Source: Anthopleura xanthogrammica (lineage: Eukaryota > Cnidaria > Anthozoa > Actiniaria > Actiniidae). Taken from it: a stretch of DNA of 64,000 bases. Positions 12,516-23,639 of this stretch are shown here, in pieces. A program made the position numbers and the translations under genes. Position 1 is the first letter of the stretch. Each line of letters starts with the position of its first letter. Where the stretch lies: positions 4,417,835 to 4,481,834 of the forward strand of contig OZ025211.1 in assembly GCA_964019055.1 (NCBI GenBank), given 5' to 3'. The notes beneath the pieces were generated by a model. That model made no database searches. It saw nothing but the letters and a program-made list of their open reading frames with translations, and was not told where the DNA came from.

Positions 12516-13101
12516 AAAGGCAACAGAATAATTTTGTCCATCCATTTGCCTGGTTTTGGTGATGGTTTTGGTGATGGAGATATGGGGATGTTTAACGATA
12601 ATGGTGATTAGTGGAGGTGGTTGCTGTTAACAATGGCCCGCGGTGTAGTGGGTCTTCGGATATGAAAAATTCTTCACGAAAAATGTCTTTTTTATTTTGT
12701 CTGTTCACTAGTTTTTTAAAGATTAAAAAAATATTTTAAAAATTGAACAAATCTTAATAAAAATTTAAAAAATTATTTGAAAAATATATATATTGATATT
12801 CATCTCATATCTAGAGCTATTTTATGTTGTTCATCGATAATAAAATTGATGTCATAGCAGGAAAGTGGCAATTTGACAACCTTTTGTATCAATAGCTTTT
12901 GACATAGGTGGTCAGCAAGGTAATTGAGGGAGATGGCGTGTGTGTGTGTTTGTGTGTGTAGCAGTCGGTAGACTTTAGTCCCCTTCATAGTCTCCCCGGG
13001 AGACTGTAGAAGAGTGTTGGTATTTGTCTGCTTGGGTTACCTGTGTTATTCAGTGTATTCTTTGTGCATGCAAGCAAGAGTGCAGACATTTGTGCACAGA
13101 C

Positions 13102-13569
13102 ATGGCAGACAAGCTAGTGTTTTACTTCTCCTTTGCAGGCAATGTAAGCAAACGAAAAATTATCTCCAAAGGAGTCAAATTCGAAACACGAGAAGGTGCC
13201 ACCCTCAAGAACTACTGCCTGAAGTTTAACTGCGACTGGAAGAACGATGGCTATGTCTACGCGAACATCAAGCCTCAAGAGAACTCTGTAGTACCTGGAG
13301 GTTTATACACAATATCACCAAAAACCATGGAAGACATTGACCAAGAACATGTAAAAAGCGGCGGACATTATAGACGAATTACTGTTCCAGTGGTAAGAAG
13401 CAATGGCGAAGTGGTAGATGCCTTTACATTTATGGCTAATGATGAATTCATTAAGGAAGGGATGAAGCCGAGTCGAGAGTATTTAGAAACGATCCTCGAA
13501 GGGTCGGATATTCTACCTGACAGCCATGTACAGACTTTGAGGGAAATGCTTAAATCTTGTGCAAGTTAA
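13102..13569 (+). CDS. Gamma-glutamylcyclotransferase-like protein, copy 1 (155 aa, intronless)
   Basis: GGCT enzymes release 5-oxoproline from gamma-glutamyl amino acids in the cytosol. This protein keeps the outline: FYFSFAGN (residues 7-14) at the place of the family's YFAYGSN substrate loop, VPGGLYT for the V-G-V-W strand, DQEHVKSGGHYRR (80-92) around the presumed catalytic Glu82, then an EVVDAFTF strand. At 155 residues it is shorter than animal GGCT (near 190) and lacks the C-terminal extension. The start MADKLVF was chosen because the paralogue at 15181 aligns from the same Met; the longer open frame from 13024 does not align beyond it at protein level. There is no intron and no signal peptide. 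The 5' flanks of the two copies are also similar, which argues for DNA-level duplication. The altered glycine loop (YGSN to FAGN) makes activity uncertain. Confidence 0.75.
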   Translation: MADKLVFYFSFAGNVSKRKIISKGVKFETREGATLKNYCLKFNCDWKNDGYVYANIKPQENSVVPGGLYTISPKTMEDIDQEHVKSGGHYRRITVPVVRSNGEVVDAFTFMANDEFIKEGMKPSREYLETILEGSDILPDSHVQTLREMLKSCAS

Positions 13570-14156
13570 TTTAATGCATGCATGCTTATCAGTCAACACG
13601 TTACTTCTTACAGAACCGTTAAGAAATGTGACTGCTCGAATGGTTAAATCATTAAAATTCATTATTGAAATCATATGATGAGGAGCGGCCGCTTTTGTTT
13701 ATGTAATCTGCCACGTTTGGTTTAGATAAGATTATAAGATCTATACATATATAATTTGGAATACATTAGACTATGATTAAATTGAATTACAAGTTATTAG
13801 CGGTACAAATTGCCATTGCAGCCATGCAAGGGAACTATACACTTCTTTAATTATTATTCTTTTTTTCTTCTTTCATGATATCTTGCTTTTTTCTTTGTTT
13901 GTTGAGGGTTTCTTCGCTTGTTTTTATTTTGCGTTTTTGTTTGGTATAATTTTTGTCATTATTTGGCCCATACATTGCGGTTGGGGGGGGGGGGGGGGGG
14001 GGGAGTAATCAGGGTAAAAGCCGCTGATATCATGCTGAATAATAATTTATAATTTAATAATTTCTATAGCGCCTAAATTATGAAATATTCTAAGGCGCTT
14101 TACAATTGTGAAAAAAATATAGAAAAAAATAAATATTTATATATATTTTTATATAT
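13570..14156. other. Spacer with G21 run
   Basis: This is the 3' flank of GGCT-like copy 1. It contains an uninterrupted run of 21 G at 13983-14003. It also holds a short palindrome at about 14066-14100 (GCGCCTAAATTAT..TCTAAGGCGC), a form common at the edges of dispersed repeats next to microsatellites. No gene is seen. Confidence 0.6.
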
Positions 14157-14426
14157 ACATACATACATACATACATACATACATACATACATACATACAT
14201 ACATACATACATACATACATACATACATACATACATACATACATACATACATACATACATACATACATACATACATACATACATACATACATACATACAT
14301 ACATACATACATACATACATACATACATACATACATACATACATACATACATACATACATACATACATACATACATACATACATACATACATACATACAT
14401 ACATACATACATACATACATACATAC
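14157..14426. repeat. (ACAT)n microsatellite
   Basis: 270 bases of perfect ACAT repeat, about 67 units. The translated frames (IHTY and VCMY repeats) are artefacts of the period. Confidence 0.97.
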
Positions 14427-14428
14427 TA

Positions 14429-14584
14429 GTTATACAATGGTTTCGAGTGGCATACCGTGGAATATCCCACGAGTCACTTGTAGTTTCTAGTATACACACG
14501 AGCCTTTAGGCGAGTTTGTATACAAAGAAAATACAAGTGATGAGTGGGATATCCACGGTATGCCAAGAGAAACCATTGTATAAC
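14429..14584. repeat. Foldback element beside the ACAT array
   Basis: The arms GTTATACAATGGTTTCGAGT.. and ..AGAGAAACCATTGTATAAC are near-complementary over about 70 bp and meet at a short loop around ACACGAGCCTTTAGGCGAG. They include GGCATACCGTGG and CCACGGTATGCC. This is a hairpin MITE directly abutting the microsatellite. Confidence 0.8.
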
Positions 14585-14587
14585 CAT

Positions 14588-14725
14588 TTTATCCCACACC
14601 ATAGAAAATACAATTGCGTAAATTCAATGCGCAGTGCATGATGGGAAGGAAGAGTAAAATACCGACGAATATACAACGGCTTTCCTGCTTTCTGATTGGC
14701 TGTATTTTCTATGGTGTGGGATAAA
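14588..14725. mobile_element. 138-bp MITE with perfect 24-bp TIRs
   Basis: Terminal inverted repeats of 24 bp, beginning TTTATCCCACACCATAGAAA, are perfectly complementary (14588-14611 and 14702-14725). The interior includes TGCGCAGTGCATGATGGGA and CTGATTGGCTG. A related end, TTTATCCCACAACATTGAAA, occurs at 44026, so this is a dispersed family. A target-site duplication is not clear. Confidence 0.8.
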
Positions 14726-15180
14726 TACATATACGCATACATACATAACATATATGCATGCTGAAGACTGGTCAGAATATGTTGTAAATGCATCTTATGA
14801 TATTTGAATATGTATAAGAAACAGCCAGAAACAAAAGGAAAGAATTTCGAAGAAGCTTATAAAGAACATCTTCAGCGCTTCTTCATGAGTCAATACATTT
14901 TCTGCAACACTAAATGTGGGAAAATAACTCTGCATGAACTGATAATAATCTGCGCATTTTACAGATAAATGTAGGTATCCATAGTGTACATTCGATTGAA
15001 GAACGTTTAATTTTATGACACTTTTTGACCGGTTACCCCTCAAAACCGCAATGTATTATAGGCAATGTGAAAGTAGAGAATGAGCAAAGTGCAACGGTCG
15101 AGGGAGACTGGAAATGTCTAGAAAGTTGTCTGATTGGGTTGCCTGTGTCTTTGCATTCTCTGTGGTACAAGAGCACAGAC

Positions 15181-15648
15181 ATGGCAGACGAACTTGTGTT
15201 TTACTTTGCCTTTGCAAGTAATATAAGCAAACGAAAAATGCTCTCCAGAGTGGGAAACTTCGAATCCCGTGAAGGTGCTACCCTCAAGAACTACTGCCTG
15301 AAGTTCAACCTCGACTGGAAGAACGATGGCTATGGCTATGCGAGTATTGCACCTCAGGAAAACTCTGTGGTGCATGGAGCTCTCTACACCCTGAAACCAG
15401 TCGCGATGGAAAACAATGACCAAGATCATGTGAAAAGTGGCGGCCATTATAGACGAATTACTGTTACAGTGGCAAGAAATAGTGGCGAGGTGGTAGAAGC
15501 TTTCGCTTACAAAGCTAATGATGAATACATCAACGAAGCTGTGAAGCCTAGTCGAGAGTATTTAGAAACGATCCTCGAAGGGTCTGACATCCTACCAGGC
15601 AGTTATGTACAAACTTTGAGGGAAATGCTTAAAAATTGTACACTTTAA
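15181..15648 (+). CDS. Gamma-glutamylcyclotransferase-like protein, copy 2 (155 aa, intronless, Asp82)
   Basis: Paralogue of 13102-13569, co-oriented 1.6 kb downstream and the same length (155 residues), aligning without gaps. The substrate-loop region reads FYFAFASN (7-14), closer to the family YFAYGSN than copy 1. The segment around the presumed catalytic acid reads DQDHVKSGGHYRR (80-92), so position 82 is Asp where copy 1 and the family have Glu. The frame is otherwise intact with no stop or frameshift, so the change does not look like simple decay. Met at 15181 (MADELVF) is used as in copy 1; the open frame runs upstream to 15025 but the extra residues are not shared. AATAAA lies at 15837-15842. 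It could be a weakened cyclotransferase or a binding-only derivative; function is not established. Confidence 0.75.
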   Translation: MADELVFYFAFASNISKRKMLSRVGNFESREGATLKNYCLKFNLDWKNDGYGYASIAPQENSVVHGALYTLKPVAMENNDQDHVKSGGHYRRITVTVARNSGEVVEAFAYKANDEYINEAVKPSREYLETILEGSDILPGSYVQTLREMLKNCTL

Positions 15649-16407
15649 TGCTTATCATCAACGTTAACCCGCTTTTAAGCAGTTAATTTACGTTAATCCA
15701 AGTTAATTTTAAAGTTATGAACGCAAATGTAGTCTAAAAAATTCAATTTTAAAGCTGAAGAGCCCATTGATGCGGAGCGTCTGTTATTCTGGCAGCCAGT
15801 TGTGGTTTACATAAAAATGCATGACGATGTTTTTTAATAAAAAGAATAGTATTCTTTTTATTGATTCGCAATTTATCAACGTGGCATGCGACAACCTGTT
15901 TAGCGACCATCAACATCAACATGATCATTTTCCCTCTGTATTCCTTAAAAGGCTGGTTCACAAGGCTTTCATTTTTTTATTATTATGCATATGCTTATGT
16001 CGAGAAAAAAAAATACAAGTTAAGTGAACCGGTACAAAATAACAATTTTATGCGTATGTCTATGCTAATAATGATATTTATAATATTTAATACTTATACT
16101 GCGCATTTTAACATTTGAAATATGATCAAATGCGCATATCAAGTATGAACCAGCGCTAGCCTTTAGGTTACTTCTGTCTGGACTCTATCCAGAAGTTACT
16201 CGAAGTCTGATTTTGAATAATTATACGAATTTTCTGTTGTGCGTCTAGTCCAAGTTGACTGTCACACTAGTCCATTTTGTTGACCTTGTGTCTAACAGAA
16301 GCTGCATATTTCTACAGTTCCCCAAATATCCATGCGACAAATGTTTGCGATGTATATCTTAGCTGTTGTTGTTAGCTTTATATATCAGTGGGCAAGGTTC
16401 TAATTAA
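15649..16407. other. Spacer between GGCT-like 2 and hairpin elements
   Basis: This contains the 3' UTR and AATAAA (15837-15842) of GGCT-like copy 2, then AT-rich sequence. The small hairpin GTTACTTCTG..CCAGAAGTTAC lies at about 16168-16198. No gene is seen. Confidence 0.5.
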
Positions 16408-16515
16408 CAATTAGAAGACGAACTCGAGATTTCTATCGGCTGATAGTTGACGAGGGGCTCCGGCCCCGAGTCAACTATCAAAGCCGATAGAAATCGAGAG
16501 TGAGTCTTCTAATTG
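16408..16515. repeat. Foldback hairpin, arms CAATTAGAAGAC
   Basis: Two ~50-bp near-complementary arms begin CAATTAGAAGACGAACTCGA and end ..GTGAGTCTTCTAATTG. They enclose TTTCTATCGGCTGATAGTTGAC and its complement around a GGGGCTCCGGCCCC loop. A third partial copy of CTATCGGCTGATAG recurs at about 16630, inside the adjacent element. Confidence 0.85.
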
Positions 16516-16712
16516 TTTTAGTAAAAATCTCAACTAAACTATACTATACTAAACTAAACTAAACTTCACAAAAGCGCGAAGGAAAAGCCGCCATTTTTTC
16601 AAAACAAGTCCGGCTTTCTCTACCCACTATCTATCGGCTGATAGATAGTGAGTACGTTAGCCAATCAGAATGCAGGATTTGCAATAGTATAGTAGTAGAA
16701 TTTTACTAATTT
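16516..16712. mobile_element. MITE with TTTAGTAAAA-type inverted ends
   Basis: The left end TTTTAGTAAAAATCTCAACT and right end GTAGTAGAATTTTACTAA are imperfect inverted repeats. The interior contains CCGCCATTTT and GTTAGCCAATCAGAATGCAGG. The element is fused to the preceding hairpin, and the boundary is approximate. Confidence 0.55.
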
Positions 16713-16928
16713 AATTTATCTCTCGCAGGTCAGCATTAGACTAATTTATGAATCCCCTAAGCAAGCCCCTGTAGACGTTCAGTTGCTTTAAAAAAATACT
16801 CAACTCGATTTTCAACACAGAATGCTTTATTGATAACTCGATTCGAAATCAAAAAGTCACAGTAATTATTGTCAGTCCAGTTATATTTTTCCCGTATTTA
16901 TGATCAATAGAACGACTCGCGTTCAATG

Positions 16929-19900
16929 CTAAATAACTACTATCTTGGCCTTTTGACTTCTGTTAGTGAAGTTGTTATTCCTGGTTGACATGTAGTAGTA
17001 TATTCCTTTGCCTTTCACTGCACGTGGACCAAGATCAAAGTATGGACCTGCGTCATCGAGCTGCTGCAAGTCTCCTCTGAAGTCTTCTGTTACAAATCAT
17101 AAAAAAGAAAGGTTTGAATAATCGATATGATGATCAAAGCAAGGCCATTCCATCGAAAAACGTTCTTTTGGACCAATAATTTGGTCAGAAAAAGAATAAC
17201 GAGAAGTTTAGTCAACATATTATGATATTTCGGATGACCCCCGCCATCCATTGTCACATTTATTACTGAATGTACTACTGACCACCATGTGTCGTCAGCC
17301 AGAAAGAATTCTGTTCGAAACATCGATCAAGCAATTCCTCTGAACTATCGAATACGCGCAACACTTTTTCAACGTAATTTCAGATGCATATAGAAGGTGA
17401 AAAAGGGCAAAATCAAACATCTTACGTGGTTTTAGTATGGCAAGAGATATCAAGTCGTCGCGTGATAGTCCAAGGAAGGGAGCGTTTCTCAGGAACTTTG
17501 GATAATTTCGTCCCAATTGTCCGTAGGTATATGCATGTGACACGCCCTCCGAGTAGACTGGATCAGCCAATGGGAGCACGTTGTGCCTGTCGCTACCACG
17601 TTGTCCTTCGCCAGCGTTGTTGTTGGGGTTACTGTTGGATCCAGTCCATCTGGAATTAAGATTTAAAAAAAATCCGTTCAAGTTTCTATTTGACAAACAA
17701 TTAAATACCTTCCAAAAAGAACTAATGTATTTCAGTAAAACAGATACGGATGCTGAAGGGCTTGACGTACGAATGCTAACATCACTTTTAAAGATCTCAA
17801 TGACTTATCACCGAAAAAAATATTTGAGGGTCAACACAGAGAATTCCTTTTTGTTCTTTGTCGTTTTGCTCCGATAAAAGAGATGATGTTGCTATTTTAT
17901 GGGAGACACCTCTGCTGCTTCTGCTTCAGCCCATGCAAATCAAACCCACGAATTTTGACTTGCTAAAATCAAGAGTGGGAATAATTTTGATCGATGTTCC
18001 AATGTCTTTAACTAACATGAAATATTCTCCTTTATACCCCCATCCCATTTTACTTACTGGAAGTGAACGTATTCACCTTCAGCCACAATCAGAGTGTTCG
18101 GCACAAAGTCATATTCTGTTGTTGGGAAGACTTGTACAATGTTTCCTCGTTTACCTCGGACATTCACGTTATGGATTATTTTTCCCTTAAGGTTTGCTGG
18201 ACGACGTCGTATCGCGAAGGTATGGGACCTGACAAGATAACCATCCAACAACTTTTTAGAGCAAAATTTCTTGAAGTATAATATTACAACCCTTCATTAT
18301 TGAAGTACAGTGGGATTTGGCTCACCGGTCAGTTTTACTATATTAACGTATTTTGAAGAAAACTGACGAAAAGCACTTTCAAGAGTTTTTCTACACACCT
18401 TTCGGTAACATTTTCGTATGCAATTTTCATAAGCCCCACCCATGTCTAATGATTGACAGACGGAAAAAGATATTGACTTTCAGGAGGAAAGAAAAAGGTG
18501 TTTTCATAAAAGACGTTCCAAACTAGGATTAATTTACTGAAACGTCTAGCTTGTCCCATTATCAAAGTTCTCATTTTTTAGTAATGGACCTTTTCAGACC
18601 ACGTGTCATTCCTTTGAGAATGAGAGTCTTTGTTTGAGTTGTATCCATATCCATGGTGTCTTCTCATGCAAAACCATTAAATATAGGAATAATACTCTAG
18701 AGAGCGACACATGAGCTGAAGTGGGGGAAAAATTATTGTCTTCTCATGCACATACAAGATATATGATAAATGATACCCTTGGGAATGATACGTGGTCTGA
18801 AAACGAAAACAATACCATTAAGGAAAAAGGTCTATTTACATCCCCACATTTACAGCAACGGTTTCAACTAGTTTCCACTGACCTGTCCTGGAATGTCCTC
18901 GCATCCTGATTAGTGTTAATCTGTATCCTGAGCTTGAATCCAGGGACACCTTTGAAGATCGTAACATCAGGATCATTCCTGTAGTGGTATCCACGAGCTG
19001 TGGCGTCTGCAGTCGTCAGATTATACTTTTTGTCATAGACAATCTTTCCATTATTAAGCCTGTAGTTGACAGCGGGATCCCAACCATCGTATTCACCAGC
19101 TGTGATGTTGTACCTGCGAAAAAAGAAACGGATAAGTCTCCTTGATTCAAGAGTTTTCTCCAGATTTTGAGGTTCTCCGATTTTCCTCCCTACGCAAAAC
19201 TTACAACGCTAATGTCCAATTCGATCTCGCGAGTTAGCCGTGCCTTGTTTTTGATCAGCCCAGAGGTTTTTTTCAGGATAAAATTGAAAGAATGATTATA
19301 ATGGAATAACACTTCTTTGTTTTCGCTCAGGACATCGATGTCTTTTGAGTAATTCAATTTCTTCAGCTCTGTAGACGCAACCATTTATTTGTCTTTTCCC
19401 TGGCGTTGACTGAAGAAAAAGGATTTTCACTATCCAGAGAAAAAACTATTGATTTTTATGGTCAACTTCCAACGTATTGAGATTATACCTCTTTCAGGGT
19501 AATAATATCTGAGTATTGACAGACTGTTCTTTCTTGCTGTGGTCAATTTATAATAGCAATCCAAAAGTTGATAAATAGTAACTCATGTACTCAGTTGCGT
19601 CAGGATTTTCCCGCCATAAAGTCGTAACCTACCTGACCCTAAAGACGCATTGCTCGTGAGGAATATCTGGCACAACCCAGTCATAAGACATGAACTGTCC
19701 ACCATACGTGTTGCCTTGGTGATTGTCACGTGACCACATGGACTGCTTGCATTCTGGTGGGGGTAATCCATGATGAGGGTCTTGCACCCATTTTCCACTG
19801 GTTAGATTCCCAGTGCATGGGTCGATGTACTTCAGAGCCTGAAAGTAAAAACATTAGACAAAATGAATGCTATGATTTGTTAGAATGGGTTAAGACAAAG

Positions 19901-22900
19901 ACTTCTCAATGTCGGATATATTCATAGATGAAATCTTGATCTAGAAATGTTTGCAGATGCAGAAGATGCAATGATTCCAAACCTGAACCGCATAAAAAAT
20001 TTGAACTTTTAAAATCAAACTCAGTTATAAAAATAATTTAGGAAAAGCTATCACAAGAGAAAATGCAGAAACATGATGTTCATTTGCGCAAGCTCAATTT
20101 TTTCTCTCGGTGAAAGAACTTGTTTTAAATTAATTGGTAAAAAGGCAGAAAATTTAATGCTTAAAATCCTTAAATTATAAGCCTAACTTTTAATCTTTAA
20201 ATTATGTAGATTGTGCACAAATTTTGAACAACAATGTTTGCGCAACATTACTATACTTCGTGCAGTCAGTTCATGAGCCTAATTGTTGCATTGATATCCA
20301 GTTACTTTATTACCTCGCAAGCTTTCTTGTGGTTTGGAATACGAAAGTTTTTTTGGGTTCTCTGTATTCCCTCAGAGACGACGCATTTGGATCTTTTCTT
20401 GACGTTCTCGCTTTCTTGTTTGTACATATCACATCGTGAAGCATTGTTGGTGAATATGGCGATGTCCTGCCACATAATGAGGAGTAATTACGGATTACTA
20501 TCTTATACACACTTTTCACCTATTTTAAATTTTTGTTATCCCTCGTTACTGTTTTGCCGCAGTTTCTGTTGTGGTTGTTGCTATATAATTTACTCAACCA
20601 ACATACACAATGGCTGGAACTTGTTACGCAACATTATAGGTTGTAAGTTGGAGAACAAGTGCTGCTACCCTTTGCGCAATAAACGTTCTCTGTTAAAACG
20701 ACTAGTATAGTACTTAGATACTTTAGCTTCTGCTTTGTGTAACCAAGGAATTTGTTGCGCACAGAGTGGTATTACATCTAATTCAATCTGCTACGTACAA
20801 GCCGTAATATTTCGCGACAAGTTGAACAATTTTCTTGCCCGAAATTCCATTTCGGTTTCACAATAATATAGAAAGTTTTGTCTATATAATTGCGCTCAAG
20901 AAGAAGCGCAAATGCCGCGTCATCACGATCACAACACCTACTCACCCTCCATGGTGTAGGGTGCCAGTAAGGATAGTAATCTCTCTCTTCAGGACATTCA
21001 TATCCTCTTCGTTGGCCATTTTCATTTTGTCGGGTAAATCTCGCAGTATCTCGGTTCCTAAGATTCTAAGAATATAAAGATTGTCTTAGTAAGGAAAAAA
21101 AAACCAGTCCAGAGCTGGATCTACTTTTATCGATATGTGCGCGCCAAAGACAAGTGAAGTAGAAAAGAAATAAGCTAGTAATGTGATGGTAATTTAAAGT
21201 GAATCTCCTTTCCACTTTCTTTGGTATTTCTTGCGCTCACTGTTTTGCTTCCATTTCCAAGACATAAATCAGTTATTGAGAAAAGTTGGTCCAGTTCGTG
21301 TACTGTCTAATAAAAATAGTATCTTCCTGACTGTAAATTCATGTCTTTTTTTATAAGCACTCCAAGCTGGGCTTGGGTATTGCCAGATTATATAGCTATT
21401 TTATTTTTGGCTTACTCGATCAGACGTAAATAAGCCCTTATTTCTTTCCCTGTTCTTGCAATTCCAGTAGTAGTCGCCGTCCTCGTGCATGCCAAACCTA
21501 AGTTGAACCAAAGAGTATTCGAGGTCATGAAGTTGTAATGTGTGTTGTAATATGCTGTAATTATGATACTGGACTTGTTAAACCTACCTCAAGTCTGTGG
21601 TACAGTTATTGTTCAAACAGTCCTTGTTATTCTCTGGAATCGTCCTGAAAAGATAGATTAAGTAATACGTGATAAATACCCATATCGGACACGATGGCAA
21701 TTTTAATCGAATCACTTTCGTCTTTGCCTTCACTGCAGTGCAAGAGGCGCGGCGAGACTTGGTAGTGGTCTAACAGGGGGGATAGGCCAAAGGAAAAATA
21801 TGGTTGAGAGTTTTGGGGGTGGGTAGCTCTATAGGTATAACAAATATGAAGGTCAAGAATTCCCAAATATATATATATATATATATTGAATTAGAAATGT
21901 TGTCTGACCAGCACAAAATAATTTACTGGCCCATTTCCTGGCCTGCACAAATAGATAATTGATGCCAATCAGCAGTTACTACTTACGACGTAGTGGTGCC
22001 ATCTCGTACCATATCCCCACACATGTACTGGAGGACCAGCTCACAGTGATTATTACGATCATTACACGAATGCTGATTGGCCCTTTAAGAGTAAAAGAAG
22101 TAAAAAGGTCATGAAAAAGAGCTTGCATTTTGACAAAAAGGGAAGAAATTAACAAACGAAAATCACTTGATAATCTCACAGTAAACCTATAAAAATGTAC
22201 AACTATACAATTAGCACTAAATAGCAACAATAAACAATGCGAGACATACGTTTTTGCACTATATTTTAGCTATTTTTATGAGTTAATTGTTCCCGTTTGT
22301 ACAATGTAGTACTATTTAGTTTTAATATGAATCTTTTCATGGGTTTATTATTTACACTACCCTAACATGAACAATTATCATTTAAGTGGGTTTAAAAAGG
22401 GAGAACTATGCTGTCTTTGTTCAATGTACATGTATGCTTGTACTGACGTGGCGCACTCAACTGCTTTCATACTTCTTATCTAAAGATATGTTAATGTATA
22501 TAAGTGTTCTTACCATTGTATCGGTAGAACTGATCCAGAGTAGTAGTACAAACCACCTACATTATGACCACCACGGTTATTGTTTTGCGAGTCAAAAAGC
22601 CTACAGGTGAATCAAAAATAAGATTAGAATACTTGAATGAAAATTTTGATCAATAGACTCTTGCAATGATCCCTAGAACCTAGTGGAGCTTAACTTGGAG
22701 GACGGTACAATGGATGTGGTTGATGAAAATTAAATTGTTTAAGTAATTAGAATGGATTAAACTTTAGGGTCATTGAGTAGAAAAGAGAAGCGTACCTTTC
22801 TTACAATGAATGCTACAATGAATCTTATGCAATTCTCGTGAGAAATTAAAATGCTATTGCTTTGTTTTCAAAATTGAGCGGTATATTGACCCGGGGCTAT

Positions 22901-23530
22901 TGAGAATATGGAGCAAGGGGTCTTAATCATAATATGCTAAATCTGATTCCATAATTTCAAATAGTTGAGCGAGTGTGTTCATCTTACCTGTTGGCGTTTC
23001 TTCGTTCTCTTGTAGCTTCATCAAAACGATTGTTTCCTCCTCTGAAAGAAAGGCATATTAAAAGTTGAAATACTTAATTGGGATTTCATCTTTAAACATC
23101 ATATAGATGGCTGCAAATAATAAAATTCATTTCTCCAAACGTATAGTTTTGAATTGCGAAATCCATGGCTTTTTCCAAGAGTGTATGTTCCCAGGAAATC
23201 TATCTTTACTAACTAAAGGTTGCCAATATTTGCTATATTTTAACCTTATACGCGAGTTTTGATGTTTTATGAAGATCATTTGCCACTCCCAGAAAGTTAT
23301 ATATGATCTGGGCCGGAATACTCAGTAGTGGGAATTATTCGTTGTATTTTGCAATATCTTCAAAACTATCTGCATCAATATCAAATAGCAACAGAAAAAC
23401 CGCAAATTATTTCTATTTCTTGAACGTTAGTTATTTCGGAACTGCAATTTGAAATTTACCTTGGATTGTGCAAATTGATATCTGCCACAACGACTGATAA
23501 CAGCAGCAGAAGAACCACGAAGGGACTCAT
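16929..23530 (-). CDS. DD3-3-like secreted protein, copy B (13 exons, 569 aa)
   Basis: Paralogue of copy A with the same 13-exon structure and phases. Exons: 23530-23460, 23041-22988, 22600-22514, 22082-21987, 21644-21588, 21497-21416, 21065-20946, 20466-20314, 19838-19633, 19113-18883, 18228-18058, 17649-17426, 17086-16929. The signal peptide is [16 protein letters not shown], then [10 protein letters not shown]. Blocks: [104 protein letters not shown]. Exon 9 is two codons longer and exon 10 two codons shorter than in copy A. Exons 4, 7 and 13 are almost identical to copy A at DNA level, whereas exons 8-10 have diverged, so conversion tracts are possible. A TATA box (23624-23631) lies 94 bp above the ATG, and AATAAA is at 16826-16831. 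Function unknown, as for copy A. Confidence 0.88.
18591..18802 (+). mobile_element. MITE, TIR TTTTCAGACCACGTGTCATTC, copy 2
   Basis: The outer inverted ends TTTTCAGACCACGTGTCATT and GAATGATACGTGGTCTGAAA match almost completely. An inner shorter end, GACACATGAGCTGAA, marks a composite or partly duplicated copy. It lies in intron 10 of DD3-3 B. The same family is found at 8652-8756 and 29543-29671. Confidence 0.75.
19135..19285 (+). mobile_element. 5'-truncated tRNA-derived SINE
   Basis: It begins within the body (GTCTCCTTGATTCAAGAGTT), lacks the tRNA-like head, and keeps CCAATTCGATC, GAGTTAGCC and TTGATCAGCCCAGAGG of the tail. It lies in intron 9 of DD3-3 B. Confidence 0.75.
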
Positions 23531-23623
23531 CTTCCTCTTGTACAACTGAGTCCTTGTTTCTTCGCTTGTTTGCTCGAACCCTCTTCTTGCAACACGCTAA
23601 AGAACTACTTTACAGTTGACTTA

Positions 23624-23631
23624 CTTATATA
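23624..23631 (-). promoter_or_regulatory. TATA box of DD3-3 copy B
   Basis: TATATAAG on the minus strand, 94 bp upstream of the ATG at 23530. The spacing fits a ~60-bp 5' UTR. The shared motif GCGAAGAAACAA lies between it and the start codon. Confidence 0.55.
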
Positions 23632-23639
23632 TTTCTGAT

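Noticed and set aside
14080..14499. Open frames of IHTY and VCMY repeats
   Set aside because: Product of the ACAT microsatellite.
20234..20710. 158-codon plus-strand open frame with hydrophobic stretches
   Set aside because: It overlaps exon 8 of DD3-3 B on the opposite strand and has no homology; a shadow frame.
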